A DNA stretch of 64,000 nt from Pictodentalium vernedei (lineage: Eukaryota > Mollusca > Scaphopoda > Dentaliida > Dentaliidae), in the NCBI GenBank assembly GCA_031216915.1, contig CM062292.1, forward strand, positions 8,929,920 through 8,993,919. Direction: 5' to 3'. The notes below the pieces were generated by a model, which was not told where the DNA came from, ran no database searches, and worked only from the letters and a program-made list of their open reading frames with translations. Below are positions 10,372 to 22,845 of this stretch, one piece after another. Position 1 is the first letter of the stretch, and every line of letters begins with the position of its first letter. The translations under genes and the position numbers were made by a program.

Positions 10372-10671
10372 TTAACTCCACTGGCACGCAGTATGTAGGG
10401 ATTCCAAAGTTATTACCTGATTACCTACACAATTTGTAATATTACAGTACGGCTGCCGCAGACTGGTCATTTTCCACGGGTGGACAATATTCCATGGACG
10501 CTATATTATTAGATTCCAAACACTAATTATAGGAATAATCGTCAAATTTTTAATTAATGAAGCACTGGGTACAACCCAATGCTTCGTGAAGTAAAATGAT
10601 GATCTTTATTACATGTACCCGGTAAACGCAAGCATGGGCATCACTGGTCAAGCATGGATTATGACCAGTTT

Positions 10672-10906
10672 ATTTATTTATTGTGGTTTAATGACACATT
10701 AACTGCCAAGGTCATATCATGTCGGTGATAGTTTTACTGGGTGGAGCAAGCCTGAGTACCCGGAGAGAACCACCGAGCAACGACAAGCAGCTGCCAGCTC
10801 CACAACATTGTAACTTCTCACCGCAGCATAGGCAGGGTTAGATTCGTTGAAGACATGCGCACCATCGACATGCAGTACACCTTAGTACATGGCGTCATCG
10901 TGCCCT
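10672..10906 (-). mobile_element. 5'-truncated tRNA-type SINE
   Basis: On the minus strand this matches the body and AATAAATAAATA tail of the full-length SINE at 45900-46242, with shared words such as GTGTACTGCATGTCG and GGTTCTCTCCGG. The tRNA-like head is missing or diverged beyond 10906. Confidence 0.65.
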
Positions 10907-11199
10907 TATATGGACAATTGGGGTTAATTGCTCATACATTCACCCATCCAATGCCACCACACGACCAATTAGGGCCAGTCCACGGCGACTGTACTGTAAG
11001 CAGCCAATGCAGCTTATTTATCAGGTGAGGGTTAATCGCTCACTAGGGAGAACCAAGACATGCTGTTGTCTATTCATAAAATAAAAATTGTATTTACAAT
11101 GACAAGCAAGAGTGACAGCTCGCCTCAAAATCAAAAGACTGGTCTTTGCCAGGCTTGTCATGACCAATCAAGAAGTCGACTAATCATTGGAAAAGGAAT

Positions 11200-11543
11200 G
11201 CTGTGGCTCAGTAGGTAGAGATGCAGGCTGCAAGCCGAGAGGTCCTCAGTTCGAATCCCACCTGCGGAAAACAAGTTGTGTCCTTGGGCAACACACTTAA
11301 TCCTAATTCCCCATGTGGTGGCACAGAGGCGTTGTGTACTAAGGCATATTGCACGTCAATGGTGCACTTGTCTTCAACCAATGCTAACCCTGCTTGTGTG
11401 GAGTTAGTAGTACATTGGAGAGTGAGTTTCTTGCTGTTGCTCTGTGGTTCTCTCTGGGTACTCCAGCTTCCTTCCTCGTAAAACTGTCCAACACGAGGTG
11501 ACCCTGTCTGTCAAAAGTGTCGTTAAAACTCCAATAAATAAAT
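11200..11543 (+). mobile_element. tRNA-derived SINE
   Basis: The head resembles a tRNA gene: an A-box-like TGGCTCAGTAGGTAGAG and a B-box-like AGTTCGAATCC spaced as in a polymerase III promoter. It is followed by the widespread GTGTCCTTGGGCAACACAC body and an ACTCCAATAAATAAAT tail. Flanks AATCATTGGAAA (11182) and AATCATCGGAAA (11541) look like a decayed target duplication. Not a functional tRNA: no proper acceptor stem follows. Confidence 0.75.
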
Positions 11544-11760
11544 CATCGGAAACATCCATAATCGACTACAATTTCAAAGTCGATGATTATGGGTGTCAGG
11601 GACCGATCAGGGCTATTTAAAATACGCTGTAGCCTCGGAGCCTATTTTTTCAATTCATGCGCCAGATTTCAATTTACGGAGTCACACTGCTGTTTGTAAC
11701 ACACACTGCAAGTATGTAATAGCTCTCATCATTTTCATTTAGTACACTATAGCAAACAAT

Positions 11761-11840
11761 AATCTTCACTGTGGTTTCTGATCAAGTCTTGGCTGCCTAT
11801 TTAGGCAGCCAAGACTTGATCAGAAACCACAGTGAAGATT
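11761..11840. repeat. Perfect 80-bp palindrome
   Basis: Two 39-base arms, left AATCTTCACTGTGGTTTCTG onward to GGCTGCCTA, are exact complements around a 2-base TT centre. No target duplication or inverted ends beyond it are evident. The remaining sequence from 11544 to 12398 shows only short hairpin-like words (near 11570 and 12110) and no gene. Confidence 0.9.
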
Positions 11841-12402
11841 AATGCTTGGTAATTAAGACTTGAAGTATTAACTTAAGCACTTTACAACAATGATAAATGA
11901 TAATCATATATATAATACATGTAAGAGTGTCTCTCTCGATTATTCATCGAAAGAATATCAAAATATGATCTGAGAAGTTACGCGCCAACTGAGAAGCCTA
12001 TTTCTGAGATTTAAGAGCCAGGTCCTGATGTTTCAGAACCAAATACGCACTGGCGCATGCCCAGGTCGGTCCCTGCCAAAAATGGTCGCTGACCTATTAC
12101 CGGTTATTTGAGCTCACAATCGACTGATGCCGATTCCGATTTACAAGTCGAGGCTCGAAAGAACTACATTAAACTGAACATCTTTCATGGTGTTAAACTT
12201 CGCTGACCGGGATTGCAGTAAAACTACTAGTCGGGCACACTTGGGTGGTAAACGTGGCTCTCGAAGCCCGATTTACTGCCCAAGTGCATGCGACTGGCAA
12301 TTTCACTGCGATCTGAGTCAATGGAGTGCAACCTTCACTTTTTCGATATGAACTGGCGATTGCCGCAAGTATGCTCAATTGTAAGCTTTACATGTCGTTT
12401 AA

Positions 12403-12643
12403 CCCTTTACCCAACGCAGACGATTTAAAAATTTATTATTTTAAATATCATTTTTTAAATTTTTTCAAAAAATTTCAACAAAACCATATCATGTGACCCC
12501 TCTTTGGAACAAGCTCAACGAGCTTGTTCCAAAGAGGGGTCACATGATATGGTTTTGTTGAAATTTTTCGAAAAATAATATTTTTTCAGCTGCTGAATTT
12601 GCATATTACATGGACGGATGCGGGCGATTCGTTGGGTAAAGGG
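12403..12643. mobile_element. TTAA-type palindromic MITE (copy 5)
   Basis: Flanked by TTAA at 12399-12402 and 12644-12647. Nearly the same as copy 4, but the core reads GGAACAAGCTC around AAC with GAGCTTGTTCC. Both arms therefore carry the same changed base pair relative to copy 4. Confidence 0.85.
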
Positions 12644-12647
12644 TTAA

Positions 12648-13779
12648 CTTGTATATCCAGTAAAGGAGTGTCTAGAGAGATTAAGAATACACATTGTGGT
12701 TGTTTCTCAACTTTATTGAATGGTATCACTGACATCATTTTACATTAACAATTGAACAATTGCAGAAGATGATAAAATGCGGTTAATGAATCATCACAAA
12801 ATGCTTGGCAACAATTGGGTGAACTGATGTTCCAGGAGCCGTTGCCATCCGATTGCCCACAATCGACTGATTGTGGTGGCCAATTCTGATAGGGCTGAGC
12901 GGTTTGGAAATTTGCATTTCGGTTCGGTTTCATACAAAAACTTGGTTTTCGGTTCGGTTTTGGTTTTTCAAAATATATCGTAGAAATACGAATTTTAGAG
13001 GGTAATGAACACATAAAATGTGTCTGTATTTGTTATCCAAGTCATGAGGCACATACAGCATGTTGAGTCACCTGTGTTACTCAATGTTCACCACTCTTCT
13101 CAGCTAATGGAGATATTGTGGTGGGCTGCTGTAGAGGACTACATGTACAGTGGTGGAGCCATGGGGTATCTAGGGAGACCAGTTCCCCCTCCCCCAAATC
13201 CCACTTGCTCCTCCCATCTCCAGCTTGGTCCCCAGGATTTCAAACCACGGCTCCACAACTGGTGTGATCTGCCTTGTTCTGTCAGTGAAATTTGGGGGCC
13301 TTGTCAGGATACAAAAATTTACAAGAAAAGCTACATTATAGCAAAAATCAACATTTCCTTATTTTTTAAGGAATCGCCAAGCTCTCACCCTGCAATTGTT
13401 GTGCTTATTTCGGTAATTATCACATCAGTTCAAAACAGTGTTTCTTAATGGCTCCTGCTTCAAATGACAGTGGAATAAAAGGAACACAAATCATATTTCT
13501 TGTGATTCTGATAACTATTACTGAAGTAAAGTGTGATATACAAATCACTTTTACTGACATCGCCATGCGAAATATCTGAAATGACATTTCCCGTTTCGTA
13601 ATTATTCCTTTCATCAGCAGAGTGACTTTCAAACCGCTTCATTTTTTCTAAATTTTTCACACGTTCAGCAGACGATATTCCGAATAGAGTGTTGTTTAAA
13701 TTACAAATCAGGTTACGGTTTGAAGTAAAATGGAGTAACCTCAATCTTTATTATTTATTGATTATTTCTCCAGTAACGT
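12648..13779. other. No recognised gene; possible hAT fragment
   Basis: TAGGGCTGAGCGGTTTGG near 12891, followed by TTTCGGTTCGGTTT repeats, looks like one end of a hAT-type element, but no matching opposite end was found. Open frames here (for example 13020-13448) are unremarkable and contain repeat-like text. Confidence 0.4.
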
Positions 13780-16328
13780 CAGGCCTGGAAATAAATTTTT
13801 TTGGTGCATCGGTCATAATGACCGGCTCCATAATGATTGGATCGGTCATGCAGTAACCTGGGTCGGTCATATTTTTTGGCTTCCAAATCAAATATTAACT
13901 AGGGCATACTGACCCGTGTCTTAGCCCAGGGGGTGCTTGCAGTGGGTTGAGAACAAATCGAGGGATGGGCTTAAACAAGAAGACTTGAGTCTGTGAGTGT
14001 GACTGGGTTTTTCTTGATAAACGATACTGATAAAATGATGATCTAATGACGAACTCGCCCCTCAGGTGACATGCAAAGAAACAAAAAAATTCTCATTTTA
14101 TGCGAATTCACACCGGGTGCAAATTCAGTTCGTTCACAGGAATTGAGATTTTTTTCTTCTTTCCATGTCACCTGAGGGACTCACTCATTTCATATTCATT
14201 ACAATACTTATTCTCCCCAAGTTACACCCACTCTTGACTCAATACAAATCCCCCCACATCCATCATTATGAACGTCCCGGTTGGAAATTTCAAGTAGATA
14301 TGTGACTTTCACAACATTTTAGAGCGGCAGTGATCTAATAGCCAGTTGGAATATATTTGCGCTTGAATTTTCTGAAAATCACATCAACAGATCAGGCTTC
14401 TGCTTGGACCGCTGCACTGAGTCTCCTGGCTTCGGACCGACCAGGGATACTTTGGAAAACTACTATAGAGAATGTATTGATATTGATAACAATACACTTT
14501 TAATAATAGTCCAGGGTGCCATCCTTATAGTTTGGTTATGGGATATACTGAAGTCAATACACTTTTCATGCTCTGTGAATAATGACCGGCTCCATAATGA
14601 TTGAATCGGTCATGCAGTGACCCGGGTCGGTCATATTTTTTGGCTTCCAAATCAAATATTAACTAAGGCATACTGACCCGTGTCTTAGCCCAGGGGGTGC
14701 TTGCAGTGGTTTGAGAACAAATCGAGGGATGAGCTTAAACAAGAAGACTTGAGTCTGTGAGTGTGACTGGGTTTTTCTTGATAAACAATACTGTCTGATA
14801 AAATGACGATCCCACATCATTCACTTTATGAACAAAATACAAAATCAACATTGGTTTTCAGTATCATTTGTCAAATCACCAATGAGTATGTAACATGTTT
14901 TACTTTCAGTGTTCAATTATTTTAATATATTTACTCATATTTCAGCTGCTCTGTGAATAAAATTTTATTAAATCCATGTGTGTTGTTTGTATTTTTTTTC
15001 AGTAGACATTGTTTCTGGTAATTGCATCACATGCAAACAAGGATGAAAACCAGCAAATTAAACGCCCAAACAAGCCAACTATACAATCTCATCAGAGGGA
15101 ATCCACTTGAAGTGACATAATAACAATACAACAAACCCAGTTTTATCTTTTTTATTACACAATAACACTAATTACTCAATAAAACATCAAATGAATAATG
15201 CAAATATAAAATAAAACATGTGATTAAAAAAATGCCCAAAATAGCACAAACCACAAAGATGTATGTGCGTGAACTCGCCCCTCAAGTGACATGCAAAGAA
15301 ACAAAAAAATTCTCATTTTATGCGAATTCACACCGGGTGCAAATTCAGTTCGTTCACAGGAATTGAGATTTTTTTCTTCTTTCCATGTCACCTGAGGGAC
15401 TCGCTCATTTCATATTCATTACAATACTTATTCTCCCCAAGTTACACCCACTCTTGACTCAATACTAATCCCCCCCCCCCCCCCCCCCCCCCATCATCAT
15501 GAACGTCTGGGTTGGAAATTTCAAGTAGATATGTGACTTTCACAACATTGTAGAGCGGATGAGATCTAATAGCCAGTTGGAATATATTTGCGCTTAAATT
15601 TTGTGAACATCACATCAGGCTTCTGCTTGGACCGCTGTAGCCCCCCCCCCCCCCCCCCCCCCCTCCTCCTCTTGTCGGGTTGCACTGAGTCTCCTGGCTT
15701 CGGACCGACCAGGGATACTTTGGTAAACTACTATAGAGAATGTATTGATATTGATAACAATACACTTTTATTAATAGTTTGTTGTAGTACTCCAGGGTGC
15801 CATCCTTATAGTGTGGTTATGGGATATGGGGGAAAATTCACATAATGTCTACCCCTATAGTGGTACCCTGGAGTACTCAGGACACTTACTATAGAAAATG
15901 TATTGACGCTAATACTTCTACAGGAAATTACCAATTAACGAGTTCAAATGTCTCATTTATTATTAGCTTCCATTGCGATGACTGTTTGATTCAGTCACTG
16001 CCTGGCCCAAGTTTTATACATATTGTGGGAAAATCCATACAAATATTATTGGCGGACTTTAAAGACATTTATTTTGTGTGTTATTGTGTTGTCAACACAG
16101 CCAAGTGCAATTATTATAATAAAGAAAACAAACAGAACCACTTGTTTTTGAAATGCAGAAAGTTGGGGTGGGGGCTTAATCATGAATATGGGCTGCGACA
16201 CGAGTCAGTACAGTACTTGAGAGAAAAATGCGTGGGTCATTCATGACCGGTTGGATACAGTTTGCACCGGTCACATCGACATTTCATGGCGGTCACTGTC
16301 CGTGACCGACCACTTATTTCCAGGCCTG
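13780..16328. mobile_element. hAT-like element with internal direct repeats
   Basis: The ends are inverted copies of CAGGCCTGGAAATAA, the CAG-type terminus usual for hAT elements. Flanks AGTAACGT and TCAACGCT may be an altered 8-bp duplication. Inside, a GGTCATAATGACCGGCTCC segment occurs at about 13790-14037 and again at 14580-14812. A GAACTCGCCCCTCA segment occurs at about 14047-14560 and again at 15268-15840. Poly-C runs lie at about 15471-15492 and 15641-15662. No transposase is visible, so it is non-autonomous. Confidence 0.6.
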
Positions 16329-16639
16329 TCAACGCTGTGATGGATCCATATCATGCTAAAACAACGTGTTGTCATTTGATTTTTTGCGCATGAAACAAAT
16401 ATCATTCCTTTCGGAGGGTACCCCAGTGAAACAACATGCCACTTCTAACTGGTCTCCACATGCCACCAATTCAGTTTAGAACTATTATTAGTTTATATTA
16501 GTTTAATTCAGTCATTCTGGGATGTGTTAATAGGATCAATGTGCATTGTGGATAATTTTGGATAAAAAAGTGGTACAAATCTTTTTATATATTAGTACTA
16601 TCCCCAATAAATATTTCTTCAAAAATCAGAAAAAAATTC

Positions 16640-17660
16640 AGACAACCCGCCCCCAAAAAATGGGACAACCCACTCCAAAAATAGGCCTGGGGCGGGTTGT
16701 ACCTGAGAATTACACCCAAACCGGCCTCCAGCCAAACCGGCCTCCACAAGTTCGCCCAAACCGGCCTCCACAAATACACCCAAACCGGCCTCCGACAGAT
16801 TTTTTTTTTTTTTTAATTTTCTACAATTTTATTCATACCCATTTCTTTGGATACCACATTTTACAGAAAGTGATATCCTCCAATTAAAAAGTGATAAAAA
16901 TCCATTGCAACTTTATATCCTGTACGAAATCTAACACAACCTGTTGGTTCCAAATCTCTGGCAGTTGTGAAAGATGTTTCCAGATAGGCAGTCTGCTGCC
17001 ATCCAAACTGAATGGTCATTGGATGGCCTTATTCAAACAGGCATTCCAAACTGAATGCTGATTGGATGGCTCCGTTCAAGAAGGCTGTGGGGTCCCAGTT
17101 GAGAAATGCTAGTGTGGTCGGAATCATTATCAAAACAACATGTCATACTCATCTCATACTAAACTGGTGCACACAGTTGTTTTTACAGTATTCAACAGTC
17201 AGCTTGACGTTTTAAGTGTTTGTTTTGCCATTTGATATATGCGTTCGGTTAATTATTAAAGCTATTATTTCGAAACTCAGTGCTGTTTGTCTTTTAAAAT
17301 TCCATAGATTACCCCAATTGATTCCTGGGGTAAGTTTGCTTATGTAAGCTATTTTTCTTTTGCAGTTGCATTCTTTGCAGCTGTAAGACATCTATTCCAA
17401 GTATATTGATGTTTTAGAGATGCCACAAAATGCAATTGTGGAGGACGGGTTGAGTGATCAATGTTTAACGCAGGCAGCCAATTAAAACAATGGAGGCCGG
17501 TTTGGGTGAAAAAGTGTGGGCCGGTTTGGATGATTAATGCTTAAGTTAACCGTCGCCGACGATGAAAATATTGAAGGCCAGTTTGGGTAAAAATGTGGAG
17601 ACCGGTTTGGGTTAAGTGGAGGCCGGTTTGGGCAAATATGTCGGTTTGGGCGTATGCGGT
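16640..17660. mobile_element. Element with reiterated CCAAACCGGCCTCC ends
   Basis: Four copies of CAAACCGGCCTCC lie at 16718-16795 and inverted copies (GGAGGCCGGTTTGG and variants) at about 17490-17655. The interior is AT-rich with no credible gene; 16985-17080 contains a short direct repeat around CCAAACTGAATG. Target duplication not resolved. Confidence 0.55.
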
Positions 17661-17753
17661 ATCTGAACCATTAAATATAATAAGCAAAGAGTGGAAAATT
17701 ATACGACATAAAACAGGTAATTCCGAGCACTGGAATCCTATATAATATATATA

Positions 17754-18224
17754 GGGTCAGGGTCTTTTCGGCCTCGGGAACATTCGGCCCCAGGTATTTT
17801 TCCTTTTGATCAAAGCTATACGTGTTGTTGCTCATCCGTAAACGTGATAAGCTAATCACACTTGTTATTACAGCAGCATTTTGACCAAAAGTTGCAAAAC
17901 ACAGACGAATTTCATAACAAAATTTTAAATTACACTTGAATGAAGTAATAACGGTGTAAAGATAAGGACAAACAAATCATATCGCATTTATAAAATGGTA
18001 CAATAGTTCATTTTTGTAAAATATTTGTTAATTATCATCAGTTTATGTATTCATTTGTCTATTATCATTAGATTAATTTATTATTTATTTGTGAACATTT
18101 ATTGGAATATCTACCAATAAATAATTTCTGCTACCTAAACCGCGTCGATCTTAGTCTTTTAACCTGACCCGAGGCCGAATGTTCCCAGGCCGAATGTTCC
18201 CGGGGGCCGAATGTTCCCGTTCCC
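17754..18224. mobile_element. Element with reiterated GCCGAATGTTCCC ends
   Basis: The left end has GGCCTCGGGAACATTCGGCC; the right end has three inverted copies of GGCCGAATGTTCCC. The right end read inward, GGGAACGGGAACATTCGG, resembles the end of the Mutator-like element at 18733. Flanks are both ATATATATA (17745-17753 and 18225-18233); this is low-complexity, so only moderate support for a 9-bp duplication. Bases 18234-18724 contain no recognised gene. Confidence 0.65.
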
Positions 18225-18732
18225 ATATATATAAGGGGGGTATTTTGAAGTAGGGGTGATATCAGGTCAAGTGGAGCTTATTTGTCTCTTTAGATCAGGT
18301 TTCCAGGCGCCTGAATTCCGGGTAATTCTGGTTAATTCCGGTGTTTAGAAGGGCCGCCGCTGTTGTCAGTGTTGACATCGACAAAAATCAACACAGCAAA
18401 ATAACTCGAAAATGAGATACACTACAAATAGGTCCCTTTTGGAACCGTACAGGATTTAGCCTCTGACTGCCTTTCGTGATTATATGATAGTATATAAAGC
18501 GGAGTAAGATGTCAAAAACGAGTGTTAATAATTAATTACATTCGAAGCTTTATTTTGGAGTCCACACCTGCGACCTTTGAAGAGCGTGAACAAGACGACA
18601 AGGTTGAAATGCAGGTGCTGCCACGCAAATCAAACCTTTTGCATCCATGGTGAGATAATAAATCAACAGAACGTAAATTATAGGAGTTAGCTCCCATACA
18701 CCATTTTCATTTTAATAAGCCCCATTGCCGAT

Positions 18733-20110
18733 GGGAACGGGACCACTTGCCCCCGGGCCAACTCGCCCCCTTGCTGGTGGGCCAATCGCCCCGGGCCAAC
18801 TCGCCCCCGGGCCAACTCGCCCCCAGATGGAATAACGAAGACTGGTCATGATGGGTGTTGGGAAATGAGTAACAACGCGCGATTAAAAAAACAAATTTGT
18901 TTATTTAAAAACAAATCTCTCAGTTATTAACGATAATATAATTGTTTTACCTCTCAATGTTTACGTAATATAAATAAAGAATTTTTATCAAACATATAAT
19001 ATTTATTTACAAAAGTATAATAAGTCTACTTCTTCACATAACCAGATGAGCATTTCCTTAAAAAGGCTGCCGTTGACAGTTCGGGGGGATCTGCCGTATA
19101 TTTATCCCAATATTGTTGAATCTTTTAAGCCATCTTCGCGTATTTTGTTCGTGTATCCGTTTCCAAATCTGCAGCTCTGACGCGCAATTCCACTGTCTCT
19201 GTCTCTTTCCGAAGTATTGGGACCTGTTTGTAGAAACTCACATCCCTGTCGATGGTATTCATTCTACGATGCCAAGCTGAAAATAGAAAAATGTGGGTGC
19301 TGGACGTTTCGTACACGGCCAATTATAACACTTTGGCCATCCGCTGATTTGTCGCGGTTCTCGGACGAGAAGGCCATGGTTACCCCTACACTCCCAACTG
19401 CCTCCCTATTCCCACGCTTCTCCTCTCCTCCCAACCCTCGGAGACGAACTGCTTGATGACACCCTTTGCCCCATTCTTCTCAATCTCTCCGATTAGCATA
19501 TTAACCCTCTCCTTCGTCAGTAAACCGAAAAAAGTTAACCATTAAATACAAATACTAATAATAAATATTAAATAAATAAATAAATTTAAATAAATAAATA
19601 TAAATTTAAATAAATAAATTTAAGTTTGTATCATTACATACTATCTTTAAGTTTAAGTTAAAATGTAACTTTTTTATGTCAATTTCTAGAAATTAAGAAA
19701 AGGAGAATTTATTTTAGAAATACTGACCTTCAATATCATTATTAGTCCTCACTGTATGTCCGAAAATGCTCCACTCTTGGATTCCAAAGGTGGTTGACTG
19801 AGTCAACCCACTGTTGTTGAACATAATCTGCCAGTTGTCTGAGTTTTGACTCTGGTGGTGTTCTGTTGTATAGCGCATCAAATGTGTCACGAATTTGGCA
19901 GGCAGGTAGAAATGGGAGCGCTAAAATCTGTCTTACAAAGTCATGAACCGCTCCACCTTCTCTGTATGCAGACTGTAACTCAATTGTCGTAACCTTTCTA
20001 TATACAGCGATAAATAACGATAATTTTCGAAGTGGGCCAACTCGCTCCCCAAATCGGGCCAACTCGCCCCCAGGGGGCGAGTTGGCCCGGGGACGAGTGG
20101 TCCCATACCC
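18733..20110 (-). mobile_element. Deleted Mutator-like element with 8-bp target duplication
   Basis: The ends read inward GGGAACGGGACCACTTGCCC and, on the other strand, GGGTATGGGACCACTCGTCC. Both continue into reiterated CGGGCCAACTCGCCCC. Flanks are identical TTGCCGAT (18725-18732 and 20111-20118). A transposase remnant on the minus strand lies inside. At 1.38 kb it is far shorter than an autonomous element. Confidence 0.8.
19037..20062 (-). pseudogene. C-terminal exons of a Mutator-like (MULE) transposase
   Basis: Minus-strand exon from about 20062 to 19728 encodes LALPFLPACQIRDTF and, after a one-base frame change near 19775, GHTVRTNNDIE. This matches the conserved region before the GWH motif in MULE transposases of the FLYWCH-associated type. 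A GT donor (GAAG|gtcagt at 19728/19727) and an AG acceptor (tttcag|CTTGG at 19277/19276) bound a 451-bp intron; joining them keeps frame into AWHRRMN. The second exon runs to TAA at 19125-19127, and related coding text continues past that stop to about 19037. The N-terminal and most catalytic parts are missing. Broken copy, family assigned by motif memory. Confidence 0.65.
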
Positions 20111-20118
20111 TTGCCGAT

Positions 20119-20305
20119 TGTTTGTTTGTTTGTTTGTTTGTTGGTGGTTAACGTCACATATTTATGCACCATGGCTAATCGTGACACAACATGGAGATGA
20201 AGTCAAGTTTAGTCAATCGTTGATCAACATGTTGCCCATTTTAGAGGACTTTCACCCCAAGCATTGGTGACTGGGTCCTATTTTACTAGTAAAGCGGAAC
20301 TGGTA
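20119..20305. repeat. Dispersed repeat fragment, SINE/LINE tail-like
   Basis: Contains a TTTG microsatellite and CGTCACATATTTATGCACCATGG, similar to the minus-strand SINE tails at 42127 and 45900. The block GGTGACTGGGTCCTATTTTA resembles 44690-44740. Confidence 0.5.
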
Positions 20306-22190
20306 CCCTTGCCGATTAGCCATCTTTGACGTTAATGATATGCAAGGTCAAAGGTAGCTTCGGGTAAACAATTCGATCAGACTGTCTGTCAAGACTGTCA
20401 TACATGCGATAGAAACAACCAAAATGTTTCGCTTGAAACCAGAAAATGTGCATTTACGATTTAATACTAATAAAGATAGAAAAATAGCACGCTTTCAACA
20501 CTTCATTTAATGGACAGGGCAAAATAATATAGATTTTTTAGTGAAATGAATACCACAATGAACCCCTTCCGACGAGCGAAGGTAGACTCGGCATCACGGT
20601 TTTGTTGTGTTGACGAGTGACAAAACTGCAGATATATCACTGAAATGACACAAAAATGTCTGCGTGAGTGAAAATGTAAACCCTGGGTATCCAAACAACC
20701 AACCCATACAAATATTTTCAAGCATAACATACAGATGTTCCAGCTGGAAGAGGTTGGGATGGAGGGGGCGTGGTCCCTAAAAAGTGAATGAAAACAGTCT
20801 GCTAGTAGCAGTGTCGCGTGTCAACTAAAAATATTTTGTCCATATACAGTACAAGTCAAAATGAGTTGAAGAATAACCACGACCGGTATAAACTATAGAT
20901 GAATGTTTCCTATACTAATAACACAAGAGTCGGACATAAACATATATAAATTCTTCTTTTGACTATTTGCTCCTTCAACTCAAACTTACATGTCACAAAG
21001 TGGAAGCTGTCTTATTACAAAAAACACCCACGAAGTGGAAGATCCACGCAGGGCCGGGGAAAGAAAACTCGGTTAATTCTGTGGCGGCTCCTCTTTCAAA
21101 AATGTCGGGATATTGCACAGATGATAAAGGCATCTGCAGCGAGTGCCGGAGGCGCGACCGATCACAGAGTGGTTGGAGGGGAGCGGCGTTTCTCCCCAAC
21201 AAAATTTTTAAATCAGTTTTTAAATGGAGTATTCTGGCGGCTTTTGGGATAAAAAATCGCGTTATTCCTGGCCATCAAAAGGACGTTTTATAGCAGCATG
21301 TTTCAGATTTCCAAGCTGATCAATGAGTATCCAATGACCTACCACCCATAGCTATATTGACTGCACAATTCTTGAAGTGATAACTTGGTTTCGTCAAGTT
21401 GATTTAATAAAGTTATTACTTCAAGAATCATGCAGTACAGAATTACAGCCGTTGGTCAAGTGCATAGCTTCATTCATGATAAAGGCCCCTTCTTAACTGT
21501 TGGCACAGGAGTCAGAACCTTGTGGGGGGGGGGGGGGGGTACTAAGTGAAACATGGCCTGAAAGCCCGTATTTTTGTGTTTTTTGTTTTGTTTTGGAACG
21601 CCCTTTGGAAAGGACGTACCAAACCAAAAAAATTAAAATACTGTCTTTCGGGTCATGTTTGGACTCGAGGGTGGGCAGGCGAAACCAAGACCCTTGACTC
21701 CTGGGCCATCCGCCCCCCCCCCCCCCCCCCCCCCCACAAGTTCCAAGCTCTGGGAGTTACTACCCTGGGCCCCATCCTCTCCGCGACCCCGGATACATGA
21801 TCAGACCAAAATGTGCATACATGTATATTGTATTACAGAACACCCAGGGTGATTTTGTACTTCTCCTCTAAGTAGGTGGATATACATATATTTCCAACAT
21901 ATTCTTGCCAATTTGTAGAAAGTTTGGGACTCAACAAGCTAATCTGCAATTTATGGACCACGAGATAACAAACTTATCAGTGCTCCTTAAACTGCAGATT
22001 TTCTTTGTGTGTTACAAGTTTTTACTGGCTGTCAGGTAGGGTCAGTAGTTGATGCCCATGAGCATTGTTTTGCACAAGCAAAATTCCTGCCAGCGGACCT
22101 CAGAGTGGAATTCAGAAATCACTTGACTTAGAGTACGAGTCGAAATACGTCATAGAACAACCACTATGAACTACTAGTATGCATCTTCAA

Positions 22191-22285
22191 CTACACCAGA
22201 AACACAAGAACCTGGCATCATTTTTGAAAAGCTGTCACGGAAAGCTTTCCGGAAAATGATTTCGGGTTCTTGTGCTATTGGTGTA
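22191..22285. repeat. Imperfect palindrome, about 95 bp
   Basis: Arms containing ACACAAGAACC and ATCATTTT and AAAAGCT face their complements around GTCACGG. Lies in the spacer of the long inverted repeat. Confidence 0.65.
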
Positions 22286-22627
22286 ATGGCAGTGGGCTAC
22301 TTTGTTCATTGCGGTTTTGCTACGACTTATTTTGATTCATACAGTATTTGTAGACTTGAACATATGCTTCTATCTTGTACCATGCATTTATATTTATGAG
22401 AAGTTTTTTTTCCAGACATTTCATACTTGGCTATTAAGTAAATAATTGTTCATTTACAGATTAATTCTATTAAAAATTATTGTTCTGTAGCCATAGCAAC
22501 ATTTCAATATTTCATGATTATAAAACAAATTTAAAATAAGAAGTTTTGACTTGTTGAAATAATTTACAATTGTAGTACTCTGAGCACAAAAAAGCAGTAT
22601 AATATATTTTGTACTTTACTTTTTAAA

Positions 22628-22845
22628 CCTTTACCCACAGATAACAATAAAACTGGAAATTTAAATTTATTTTTTTCAAATTTACACAAAAAGCCTCAAG
22701 CAAATCAAATCATGTGATCTTCGGAGGAATAATCTTGTTCCGATGATAGAAACAAAACAAACTTGTACAAAACTTTTAAAAAAAACATGTTTACCTGCTA
22801 ATTCATGAATTATGTGTGAAGTTTCAGTCAGTTTGTTAATTAAGG
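22628..22845. mobile_element. Decayed TTAA-type MITE
   Basis: A left end AAACCTTTACCCACAG, a centre AATCATGTGATCTTCGG and a right end TTAATTAAGGGTTAGG place it with the TTAA palindromic family, but the central palindrome is largely eroded. Bases 22846-23164 hold no recognised feature. Confidence 0.4.

Noticed and set aside
11200..11272. A tRNA gene
   Set aside because: It has A- and B-box-like words but no closing acceptor stem, and runs straight into a SINE body and tail.
13020..13448. 142-codon frame with PVPPPPNPTC
   Set aside because: Composition is like transposon-derived noncoding text and nothing upstream or downstream supports a gene.
20959..21293. Overlapping frames with a CxxC-like ICSECRRRDR segment
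   Set aside because: Two plus frames and one minus frame are open together, as expected from composition; it lies in the inverted repeat spacer.
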